Of a DNA stretch of 64,000 nt, positions 32,801 through 40,681 are shown piece by piece (positions within the stretch are counted from its first letter, which is position 1; each line of letters opens with the position of its first letter). This stretch comes from Strigamia acuminata (lineage: Eukaryota; Arthropoda; Chilopoda; Geophilomorpha; Linotaeniidae): the NCBI GenBank assembly GCA_949358305.1, contig OX442316.1:806001-870000 (forward strand). Reading direction: 5' to 3'. The notes under the pieces are model-generated. The model was not told the DNA's origin. It was given only the letters and a program-made list of their open reading frames with translations, and did not search any database. The translations under genes were made by a program, and so were the position numbers.

Positions 32801-33438
32801 AATTTGGTCAATGTTTTACAGCAAATCACTCCAAATCGATCTACTACTCCACTAAGTGGTTCAATAAATAATTCATCATCTACTTTCTTTGCAATTTTTA
32901 TTGGTACTACACATTCATGTAAAGCTGGTATAGTAATAGGTTTCAAAACTCGAGCTATGTAATTTTGATCGGTATGATTTTTAGACATTGGGAAAATTTC
33001 TTGTTGTTCATCTTTTGGGCCTACAAAGATCTTCTGGTGGTCATAATCAAGTTTACACCTCGCAGATGTCAGAAAGCTATGTCCAAGCAGTAAATGGTGG
33101 CCAAATCCGTTGACGATCAGCACTTCAATGGTGTGTTGCTGTTGTCCAACGTCAATAGTGATCTTGGTTTTTCCTTCTGGGATTATTATTGAACCATCTA
33201 CAACTCTAAGTCGAATGTATGGACATGGTTGATATTTGAGCTGCAATGTTCTTACCAAATCTTCATTAATAATATTACGATAACCTCCAGAATCCAAGAC
33301 ACCTGTTATCTCCATACCATTCACCACTACTGGAATTTGCAAAAGTTCATCTGTGGCGTTCAACTCAATAATTTCTAACTTCCTTTTTCTTCTTCTCTTC
33401 TTTTTGTTATTTCGTCTTTGTGGCCATTCTAGTTTCCC
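29836..33438 (-). CDS. Gypsy-2 Pol: protease, RT, RNase H, integrase (entered by -1 frameshift)
   Basis: Open from the frameshift site at 33438 with no ATG. Protease carries GVLDSGGYRNII and LLLGHSFL. RT shows WRFCVDWRRLNAVT, LIQGYHQVEID and catalytic AYLDDLIVFS. RNase H shows ISCDASAYGLGAIL, TEREMLAIIFAIEKFRPY, ITDHSALQWL and DADALSRI. The integrase zinc finger is H..H..SCQSCAKAK, and its catalytic residues sit in GIDTLGPF, LSDRGTEYRN and GLTERFNATF. A run of seven A (29874-29880, minus strand) shifts the frame, so the ORF ends at 29836. The neighbouring frame stays open to the Copia-3 boundary and continues at 23066, so a one-base insertion probably broke the tail. No chromodomain or envelope gene is seen. 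Confidence 0.93.
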   Translation of the reverse strand, partial: GKLEWPQRRNNKKKRRRKRKLEIIELNATDELLQIPVVVNGMEITGVLDSGGYRNIINEDLVRTLQLKYQPCPYIRLRVVDGSIIIPEGKTKITIDVGQQQHTIEVLIVNGFGHHLLLGHSFLTSARCKLDYDHQKIFVGPKDEQQEIFPMSKNHTDQNYIARVLKPITIPALHECVVPIKIAKKVDDELFIEPLSGVVDRFGVICCKTLTKFRKGEGVLRVANPTKKTIYLGRNSAIAKAFYVIESGVLDEKRDDHFDFSTSMANDNMTPSQQELMLQLLKKNSDRFAKTDNDLGRAHTIRHRIDTGDSPPIHLQPYRRSIKEKEIEDAETKKLLEQGVIRESESPWSAPVLLIKKRDGKWRFCVDWRRLNAVTKKMVYPLPRIDDTLDQLAGAKYFSMMDLIQGYHQVEIDEQDREKTAFTTSSGHYEFNVLGMGLCNSPAAFQKLMNKVLGNLLGKVCIAYLDDLIVFSKTFDQHLVDLEAVFEKLRAANLKVKLSKCTFATHTIRYLGHVVDAEGISPDPRNLDSVAKFPIPVNVKQLRGFLGLCSYYRKFIKGFADISKPLVNLTKKDEKFDWGPPHEKAFHTLRTALITVPVLAHPDFTQPFMISCDASAYGLGAILKQKVNNQERAIAYASRMMSTAEMNYTATEREMLAIIFAIEKFRPYLYGQKFQIITDHSALQWLKGVRNPNGRLARWALQLAEYDFDIFHKSGKKHTDADALSRIQEELSEEEIQKLPSLLLENLDLPAEQRKDPKLLDLITALENQEQLPRKRRRPLKQFVLQNKTLFRKKKLNSSLNMEDLLLVVPKQLQADVLYEMHDGLLGAHLGLAKTWKRIRTRFFWTRIYRDVRNYVLSCQSCAKAKTMTTPAKGLMQPWSTVSKPFERIGIDTLGPFPLSRLGNKHVFVVTDYLSRNAIARPAAAATALEAARTLLYEVILKEGSPREILSDRGTEYRNKMVEEVSNMFKSLHKTTSGYHPRTNGLTERFNATFAKMLQSYVNEEHTDWDEFLPFLLFSYNTGVHETTGYTPHYLLRGYDVDLTVDVNLDLPQKEFTLRTAKFIRAARKIANERLEKQSAKSKKRFDEDRVNKEFEPGELVYLKTINRKVGLSEKLLPQFSGPYEIVRRTAPNDYEIINSTRKKSDIVNVERLKPYKERVEPEIDEVLKELPEKKVKFADKVKKISKKRTNCSRKHRKTS

Positions 33439-34922
33439 GATGCATTAGGTGGTCCACCACGTGGGGCTCCTCGATTTCCTCGGCCTTGGTAATTTTCAAT
33501 AAAATTTTTACCTTTATAATTTGGATTTTTAGGATGACCTTGGTTATTTGGATTCCCCTGTTGTCTTTGACCTTGTGGTGGGTTCCTTTGCTGTTGTGGC
33601 GGATTCCATTGCTGTTGTGGATATTGCTGTTGGAATCCTTGACCTGAATTATTCCAATTACCTCTATTTTGACCTCTATTGTTCCATCCTCTACCTTGGT
33701 TCCAATTACTGTTGTTATTCCACCATCCACGTTGTTGTCCAGGTCGTCCTCTAAAGTTTCCTCTATTATAGAACTGGGCCTGGTTTGGATGTGGCGTATA
33801 CCATTGATTTTGGTAGAAGACTGGAGTGACCTCTGCATATTGAACGTCCCCAAACTGCTGTTGTTGTCTTAGCACTTTGACCTCTGCTAACAACTCGTCT
33901 TTTGTTTTATTGACGTCGCTCGGTTCTACCAAGCAACTTGGTGTCACCTTGCTAGGTGTATCAACAGCTTTTTGCAGTAGGGTTAGTAAAACTTCTGCAG
34001 GGTCCTCATTGAATGCATGAGCTTCCAATAACCCAAGTTGAGATGTTAGTTGATCCAACGTCTTTGGAAAGTTGACTACTAATTTATCTCTAGTCGCCTT
34101 TTTAAGTGTCTGAAACACATGAAATATCTTTTGCTCTTCAGTGAATGATGGTCTTGCAAAAGAACATTCTTTTAATATCTTCTGCATGTGTTCCAAAGCT
34201 GTTCCATCCTTGTGCTGCATTGCTTGTAATTTCGACAAAATCGTTGTTATTTGTCGTCTAAACTTCGTCTTCAACGCATCTTTCCATTGTGTCCATGTTC
34301 TAGTCGGATACAGTGGAAGTTGATCTAAATACCATGATGATGCGGAAGATTTCAGCACAATTGACAGATGCTTAATACGTTCAGTATCATCGGCGATCGT
34401 ATCTTCATATCCAATCAACCACGTGTCAATATTTCCTGTAGCCGGATCAAAATCAACTGGATTTCTTCTATTGACCACTAAGTTTTGTAACACTGTCTGT
34501 ATTGCTACCAGTTCTGATGATGGCGAAGCATTAGCCATTTTAGTAGAAGATTGTTCAATTTTTATTTCCACTTTTGGTTGAATTGGTTCCTCGTGCTCTT
34601 CAATATCTTTGGCTGCGTCCTCAAATACGTCGTCCAAATTTACCTGTACCCTTTCCAAAAGATCGCCTAATTCTGATTGTTCCTTAGGCAATAACCAATT
34701 ATACACCTCTGGATCTATTAATCTTTTATTACGCTGCTCGGGAGTTTCAAGATCTTCCCTTTTTTGTGTTTTTTGTTCACCTTTGGATTTTGATCTATAC
34801 TTCCGACCAGTTACTTTATCATCCAGTAACTCTTTGGGTGTATCAGGTTCTCCTGGTTCCTTTTTGGAAAACAGATAATCTGCTACAAACTCTGGCAGCT
34901 TATAACGTTTGGATTCCGCAAT
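33429..34922 (-). CDS. Gypsy-2 Gag (probable start codon lost, ATT at 34920-34922)
   Basis: The frame is open from just after a TAA near 34930 down to TAG at 33429, ~497 codons. There is no ATG at the expected start. ATT GCG GAA TCC stands where ATG GCG would be natural, so this is a lost start, a non-AUG start or a spliced start. The central part (FDPATGNIDTWLIGYEDTI..WYLDQLP..W..FRRQ) is a retrotransposon Gag capsid-like region. The C-terminus is Arg/Gly, Asn and Gln rich (NNRGQNRGNWNN, PQQQWNPPQQQ) and has no CCHC knuckle, so RNA binding probably relies on RG-rich sequence. Confidence 0.85.
   Translation of the reverse strand: MAESKRYKLPEFVADYLFSKKEPGEPDTPKELLDDKVTGRKYRSKSKGEQKTQKREDLETPEQRNKRLIDPEVYNWLLPKEQSELGDLLERVQVNLDDVFEDAAKDIEEHEEPIQPKVEIKIEQSSTKMANASPSSELVAIQTVLQNLVVNRRNPVDFDPATGNIDTWLIGYEDTIADDTERIKHLSIVLKSSASSWYLDQLPLYPTRTWTQWKDALKTKFRRQITTILSKLQAMQHKDGTALEHMQKILKECSFARPSFTEEQKIFHVFQTLKKATRDKLVVNFPKTLDQLTSQLGLLEAHAFNEDPAEVLLTLLQKAVDTPSKVTPSCLVEPSDVNKTKDELLAEVKVLRQQQQFGDVQYAEVTPVFYQNQWYTPHPNQAQFYNRGNFRGRPGQQRGWWNNNSNWNQGRGWNNRGQNRGNWNNSGQGFQQQYPQQQWNPPQQQRNPPQGQRQQGNPNNQGHPKNPNYKGKNFIENYQGRGNRGAPRGGPPNASGN
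33432..33438 (-). promoter_or_regulatory. Gypsy-2 -1 frameshift heptamer G GGA AAC
   Basis: The last two gag codons are GGA AAC, preceded by G and followed at once by the TAG stop. A -1 slip re-reads GGG AAA and enters the pol frame, which is open from here. GGGAAAC fits the X XXY YYZ rule of retroviral frameshift sites. The next ~60 nt are purine-rich and I saw no strong stem. Confidence 0.82.
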
Positions 34923-35714
34923 GATTAATTAATTAAACTGAAGACACAATCCTTTGAAGCACTTAGAATCAGTTTATTCAATTGTAAATAACACTATAAC
35001 ACTCTTTACTCTCTGAAAACAAGTCAATGATTAAACAGTTCAAACAATTCAATTTTCACAATCTAATTTCAAAATTTTCAAAACAATTAAATTTTCACGG
35101 TCATATTTCAAAACTTTATTAAATCTATTAGTAGCAAATATTTAAGAAAACCTTTCATTAGTAAATAATTACAAAAATATCCTGAAATTCAAAAATTCAT
35201 TAATAAATTCAAACTATATATTTTATTAATATACACTTTCATCAAAATGGAAAACACTAAATTCCTTATTTAATAATTATAAACGTCACCATTCACATTC
35301 AATTCACAATTAAACTCCACAATAAATATCACTCAATATCACTTCATTCAATTAAATATTCAAAGTTATTTTGTTATATTTTATCTCTTAATTTCACCAA
35401 TTTTAAAACTCAATTAAGTCTATTATCTTTATTAACAATGAGTCACCTTTTTCATTTCTATCGCCCTTATCAATGAGTCATCTGTATGCAAATTAAGTTA
35501 CAGTTTTTCAAAATTTTATATGATTTTTAAACTAATTTTCCACAAATTTCAATTCTAATTGCTTTAATTTCCCAATTTTAATTTTCCAATTTCCTGAAAA
35601 ACTAATCACTAGGTAAACTCAAGCAAAACTAAGCTTAATTTCAAAATTTTCACTAATTTTCAAATTTTATTCTAATTTTTATGCGGTATGGGAAAGACTC
35701 GCATCTCCACCATT
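34923..35714 (-). other. Gypsy-2 leader with PBS-like site at 35701-35712
   Basis: Very AT-rich and noncoding. Three bases from the LTR the minus strand reads TGGTGGAGATGC, a 12-base complement to a tRNA end GCATCTCCACCA, as found on some animal tRNA-Ala. The match does not extend further, so the tRNA assignment is tentative. Confidence 0.65.
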
Positions 35715-36282
35715 TGTTACGTGGATTCTGGGCTTCAATCCGAGTTCCACGCAACTGTATTTTGACTGAGTGATAGAGAAAGAATGAGGCGTGTTTATAT
35801 TTTAAATCCCAAACTTAAACTTTATTAGATCGGACAGACAAAGTCTGTTCGACCTTCAATAATTATGCGCTTTACAAATCGAATAAATCATCATCAACAA
35901 CTTTGAATGAAATGGCATTTATATTATATTAATTCAGTACAACTAAATAACACTTTACAACTGGGTGATAAATTGCATAAATCATAATATCAGAAGATAG
36001 CCGTCAGCCGTACCCTTTGTTTATCGGGCGACATTAGGCTAGTAAGTTAAATTGATGTTCTCTGAAAAGCAACATAAGATTAAGTGAGCTGTCTTAGAGT
36101 GGGTCAGTTCATAGGCAATCTCCTATTCTACCCTTAATCGAATTGATCGGTCCAACAGACGACGATGACGGTTTCCAATCGCCACGCCATCTGTTGCCGA
36201 AATTTAGCAACATTAAACTAATAATGGATCAAATTACGTGTTACGAATCGCGCATTAATCGACACGGTTCGTACACGTGACA
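35715..36282 (-). repeat. Gypsy-2 5' LTR (568 bp, complete)
   Basis: On the minus strand it begins TGTCACGTG and ends CCACGTAACA. The last 528 bp match the 3' LTR with about one difference. It has TG..CA ends and a 4-bp ATAT duplication outside. Confidence 0.92.
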
Positions 36283-36286
36283 ATAT

Positions 36287-37672
36287 GTTTTAAATGTTGT
36301 TTTATTCAGTTTACTACATAATTCTATTGAATTATGTATAAACCTCACACCTGGTGTAGATATCCCTCACTACCACTGTGAGTAGAATTCCATTACGGAT
36401 TATAGTCGGAGACTTAATCCGAAATGTATCCTGTGTATCCGGTTCTTAGGACGGACCTAATAGAAGACTATGTCCTGGCTATCCACTTCCTAGAGCCTAG
36501 GATTGGAAGGATTTAGGTGACCAGTGATCCCATTGGATCAATGATTAGCCTATTGTCCAGTACGAGTATATATTCCGTGTAAACCGGAAATATCTCGCTC
36601 TTGTCCTGTTTTCTGTTTTGTTACTTGTTACTTGAGCGCTAATTATACTTCACGTCGATCCAACAGTCCGTTGTAGAATACCAGTTATTTAGTGTAAGCA
36701 TCTAGAGTGAGTAGAAGACTCACAGACACACTGCCCGCCTCTTCATGCCAACATTCCGTTGTAGAAATCGTAAGTTTACTTGCATTTAAGTGTAGATTCT
36801 AGAGTGGGGTACAACCCACAGACACACTCCCTCCGCTTCATGCCAACATCCCGTTGTAGAATGTAGAATCTAGAGTGGAGTAAAATTCACAGACACCTTG
36901 GTAATGTAGCATCTAGAGTGGAGTATTTATTATTTCACAGACGCATTATCAGGATAACCGAGCGGAGTAATTTCCCGGTTATTCTCCCGCCCGCCAGAAC
37001 CGAGCGGAGTAATTTCCCGGTAATGGATAACCTTTCCTGCGAGAAACTGCTGATTCAATTCGTTGTTGGACGATGGAACATCTAATTATTATTTTGATGT
37101 TGATTGCACTTGGGGCAAAAATAGCTCGGCGCTATTTTAATTTATCTTTCGTTTTCACAGTTATATAGTTCACGTCACGAATGTAATATCATGTTAAATT
37201 CTATTGAATTTACATGAATATTTATTCCAATTGTTTCGTCATGTTTATGACCGCGCTCTTGCAATTATTATCCATATAATAATTACAAGTGTGACGACTG
37301 CAGAAAAGTCAACCGCACCTCTCGGATATAATTCACCTAAGCCTAACCATTACACACCTTTCAGAACTAGCCCAGGAACCACGAAAATCCAGACTAAGAT
37401 GACATCTTTTACGTCCTAACAATAAGACCGTTACATATTCTTATTTGTTCGACTGAAAACCGCAAGTGATATTATTATAGGACTTTTGCCGACCGATTGT
37501 ATAGTTTAACTTGCAGAATTTCGACCATTTGTCGGTCTAGTATTTATATAAGTTCAAACCGGAATAAATTGTCATATGATTTGAGAAATCACAAGCCTCC
37601 GTATTTTACACTTTCACACAAGTTCTCGCTCTAATTTTCTAGCAATTGTATCTTGCAAAGTCAATCGTCACA
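36287..37672 (+). repeat. Gypsy-1 5' LTR, remaining 1386 bp, with repeated hairpins
   Basis: Matches 60999-62384 with about two base differences. It contains four related stem-loops after TCTAGA: GTGAGT/ACTCAC (36707-36723), GTGGG/CCCAC (36804-36819), GTGGA/TTCAC (36875-36890) and a longer-loop version at 36918-36938, each followed by AGACRC. Then comes a doubled AACCGAGCGGAG..CCCGGT hairpin (36955-37016). A 71-codon frame at 37204 is also in the other LTR but is not a credible gene. Confidence 0.93.
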
Positions 37673-37674
37673 CG

Positions 37675-37692
37675 TGGAGGTCCCACCGAGAT
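37675..37692 (+). promoter_or_regulatory. Gypsy-1 primer-binding site (tRNA-Gln)
   Basis: TGGAGGTCCCACCGAGAT begins two bases after the LTR. It is an 18-base perfect complement of the 3' end (with CCA) of tRNA-Gln of the type that ends ATCTCGGTGGGACCT in animals. Confidence 0.85.
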
Positions 37693-38553
37693 AGGTTGCA
37701 TTATTAAAGCGAACTCAGTGATCAAAGTGTAAAATTAGAAGATTGAATTCTTAATTATTTTACGAAGATATTATAATTAGAAAATTTTCGATTTATCTCC
37801 CTAAATTACTTTACATCAATCATTCGTTTTCAAAGAAATTCTCATTATCTTTCGTAAATGTCTGAATTCGAATTTTTTCGGAAAAAACCAATAATTTGAA
37901 AATTCTGAATTTTCCACGGAAAATCTAATTTTGATTTTATTAAAATTTTCAAGAATATTGCGATTATATTTCGAAAAAACCCCGAAGTCATGAAATGTGA
38001 TCAAAAGTTGATTAAACAATTTTATTGACTAAAAAGACACAAGAATTAATAAAATATTTTATTTTATTGTTCGGTTAAAACTTGATTGTTTGTTCTGCTA
38101 TTCTGTCCAATGTTAAGGATTTAATTCTAATCCCTAAACGTGTTCAAGAATGTGTCATGAAACGACCAATCACGAAGCCGTTCTGAGTGGTTCACCCAGA
38201 TTAAGGATTACCAAGGATTCTGGATTAAAATCGTCAGAAATTCTTCAATCCCACCAATCACAGCAGGCTGTTGAACAAAGGATTTTTCCGGAAGCTAGTT
38301 TGACGACAAATACTTCAGCCACACTTGCTTTTCGACAGCGTGACCATCCAGTTGTGCCTTGTGACCAGTGCCAGTTTGGACCATTCTTGACCGAACAACA
38401 GGACAGTTTTACCGAAGCCACTTCAGTTATAGCAGCAAAGGTTATATCTTTTCAATTCATTTATTTAGTTAAAAGTAAGGCGTATTTCATTTCGACGCTA
38501 GTTTCAGTTTAAAGTTTAACTTTATTTAGCATATTACTTCCTTCTCGAGTATT
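37693..38553 (+). other. Gypsy-1 leader, contains a 120-codon upstream ORF
   Basis: AT-rich untranslated region before gag. A frame at 38150-38512 (120 codons, starting MCHETTNHEAV) is open but resembles no family. A possible 5' splice site CAAAG/GTTATA lies inside it near 38442 and could serve the spliced ORF3 message, which is inference only. Confidence 0.55.
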
Positions 38554-40650
38554 ATGGCCCGTAGACCAGTAAGAGTACGTGGAGCACGTGGAGTACGTGG
38601 TGGAAGACGTTGTGGTATGCGTGAACCACGCCGGGAAATAGTAGAATCCGATTCGGAAGGACAGGGGGATGGAAATATTCCTAGAAATAATTCCAACTCC
38701 AATAGTTCTCGGACGGAACCGCTACCAGTTCCAAACGAATTAGAGGTTTATTGTCGCCATTACCAATTGGAAGTGACGCAATTCTCAACTCTATATGAAG
38801 CCCAACAATACACGGCAAATAATCGACACGAAAGAGTTCGTGCTATTACACCCGATGTAATTGTAACCAACGAACAAACCGTTTCGATAGATATGAATGG
38901 TGTTCGTTCTCCAGCAACGTACCGCTACCAGCAGCTACCTGGATGGCGTATGTCTTCTGCCCGGGATGAAGGGGGACAGCAAAATTCTTTGCAACTTTCT
39001 GGTCCTCCTCAACTCTCACTTCCAGATAATTCGTGGCAAACCGTTGACCCGGAAAGAGGGGTAAATTTTGGTCAAAGAAATTTTTCTACTCGAACCACGA
39101 GGAACATACCCAGTGCAACGGTTGTAAATGACAATTTACCCGTTCACACTGGATCTGGAAATGAACCATTTAGAGTTCCAGCTGCGTCACAACCTCTCCC
39201 ACACCGAGAAAATGGCGCAAACGAACCTAATCAACCACGGAATGGATTCGAAAATACCCAGAATTTTCAATCTCGATCCAATGGGGACTGTCGAAACTAT
39301 CGAGATCAGTCTCAGAACCGAAGAGAACGTGCCCCGCCGAGAAATCAACGATTTCCCGGAGCCCCCGGCGATCCACGAGACTCAGATCCAGATTCTAGCG
39401 GTGATGATTCTCAAGCTGGTGGAGGGGGAAATTATAATAATAATTTCCGCCGAAGACGAGACAATTCTCGTTCTCCCCCACCAAATAGACAACCGAATTT
39501 CAACAGGCCAAATTCGTCGTCTAGAGATCGGCGAGATCGCTCCACAAATTCGAACTCAACAGCTGACTTGTCTAATAATGATTTACGACAAATAGTTCAG
39601 GGTTTATCTGCCCAAAACCGTGGTTCTAATTCGAACCAGAATTTCGGAAAAGGGATAGAGATCCCTATTTTCGATGGAAAACAATCCGAAGTTACACGTT
39701 TTTTAGATATTGTAAAAGCTGTAGCTTCAGGGAGAGGTATTTCTTTAGACGAAATGGTACACCAAGCTGTACCAGGTCGCCTCTTAGGACATGCACAACG
39801 ATGGTTTCATCAACAACGTCATACCTTTATTAATTGGCGAGTGTTTGAAACACAATTTCTTGAACGCTTCGATTTAGTACCCCTTACTAGATCTAGACGT
39901 TTAACCAATGTAAAACAAAGAGCCGACGAGTCGCTGTATTGTTTCCTTCTGCGATTCACCCAAGAACAAGGAGAAATACCACAAGGAGACAGGGCAGGAC
40001 TTGAGAGTCTTTTCAATAATCTGACACAAGAAAGTTTCTCATTATTAATGGCACAAGGATTGTACGGCCATTATACGGTCGACGATATTTTGCAATATGT
40101 CGGCTTGAACCGCTGTATGTTCGAAAACTCAGTACAACTAGCAGCCAATTTAGAATGTGACAATTCTGAAAAAGGCGCTACTCCCAAAGTTAATGAGAAA
40201 TCGAAAGTATTTCCTTCCAAAACTTCACTTCGTGCAGTTCGAAATGAATATGAGGAAGAGGAAGAAAACGACTCAGAAACAAATGATTCGACAATTAACG
40301 AAGAAATGGTTGATCGATTGTTTGCGGCCCAATACGAGAAAACCACCGGAAAATGTTTCCATTGCCACGAGGTTGGTCATTTTAAACGAGAATGTCCAGC
40401 CTGGCTAAAGAAACAAGGGGGAAATTCAGATTCGAATAAAAGATTTAATCAATCTGCTCCAAATTCCGATTTTTCAAAAAGGCCTAAACAGAATTGGGTA
40501 ACGACGGAAGTTTTGGACTCCAAGCTTAACGAAGCGTTGGATTCGAAACTCACAGTGTTCCAAAAGAACATGGCTGATCTTATAAATAGACATTTAACTT
40601 CAGCTGTTGATTCTGTGGTCCCCGACATTAAGTCCGAGACAAAAAACTAG
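38554..40650 (+). CDS. Gypsy-1 Gag with CCHC knuckle
   Basis: 698 residues. The N-terminus is strongly basic and glycine-rich (MARRPVRVRGARGVRGGRR), followed by a long polar region rich in Asn, Arg, Ser and Pro (to ~360). The capsid-like domain spans ~365-525: IPIFDGKQSEVTRFL, AQRWFHQQRHTFINWRVFETQFLERF and FTQEQGEIP. An acidic linker follows, then one zinc knuckle CFHCHEVGHFKREC near 600, and an Asp/Lys-rich tail. The stop codon lies directly after the frameshift heptamer. RNA packaging and particle assembly are the expected roles. Confidence 0.93.
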   Translation: MARRPVRVRGARGVRGGRRCGMREPRREIVESDSEGQGDGNIPRNNSNSNSSRTEPLPVPNELEVYCRHYQLEVTQFSTLYEAQQYTANNRHERVRAITPDVIVTNEQTVSIDMNGVRSPATYRYQQLPGWRMSSARDEGGQQNSLQLSGPPQLSLPDNSWQTVDPERGVNFGQRNFSTRTTRNIPSATVVNDNLPVHTGSGNEPFRVPAASQPLPHRENGANEPNQPRNGFENTQNFQSRSNGDCRNYRDQSQNRRERAPPRNQRFPGAPGDPRDSDPDSSGDDSQAGGGGNYNNNFRRRRDNSRSPPPNRQPNFNRPNSSSRDRRDRSTNSNSTADLSNNDLRQIVQGLSAQNRGSNSNQNFGKGIEIPIFDGKQSEVTRFLDIVKAVASGRGISLDEMVHQAVPGRLLGHAQRWFHQQRHTFINWRVFETQFLERFDLVPLTRSRRLTNVKQRADESLYCFLLRFTQEQGEIPQGDRAGLESLFNNLTQESFSLLMAQGLYGHYTVDDILQYVGLNRCMFENSVQLAANLECDNSEKGATPKVNEKSKVFPSKTSLRAVRNEYEEEEENDSETNDSTINEEMVDRLFAAQYEKTTGKCFHCHEVGHFKRECPAWLKKQGGNSDSNKRFNQSAPNSDFSKRPKQNWVTTEVLDSKLNEALDSKLTVFQKNMADLINRHLTSAVDSVVPDIKSETKN

Positions 40651-40681
40651 TTCAGGGGGTTGAACCAATTTCCCAACCCCC
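40641..40681 (+). promoter_or_regulatory. Gypsy-1 -1 frameshift signal: A AAA AAC, spacer, 8-bp stem
   Basis: Slippery heptamer A AAA AAC (40641-40647) is in the gag frame and is followed by the TAG stop. After a 7-nt spacer comes a perfect stem GGGGGTTG (40655-40662) with CAACCCCC (40674-40681) and an 11-nt loop. The -1 frame is open through the gag stop into pol. Heptamer, spacer and stem all match the known retroviral arrangement. Confidence 0.93.

Larger units (their letters stand above)
21899..36282 (-). mobile_element. Gypsy-2: Ty3/gypsy element nested in the Gypsy-1 5' LTR
   Basis: Flanked by the 4-bp duplication ATAT (21895-21898 and 36283-36286). The uninterrupted target is visible in the other Gypsy-1 LTR near 60995. 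Coding order on the minus strand: 5' LTR (36282-35715), PBS, leader, gag, -1 frameshift, pol, 3' LTR (22426-21899). Pol is split by Copia-3 near its C-terminus. The shared 528 bp of the LTRs differ at about one base, so insertion is recent. The 3' LTR lacks the PPT-proximal 40 bp. Confidence 0.93.

Noticed and set aside
37204-37419. 71-codon ORF repeated at 61916-62131
   Set aside because: It lies in both Gypsy-1 LTRs; no domain or conserved start context.
38150-38512. Accessory gene in the Gypsy-1 leader
   Set aside because: Open for 120 codons but without family resemblance; kept only as a note on the leader.
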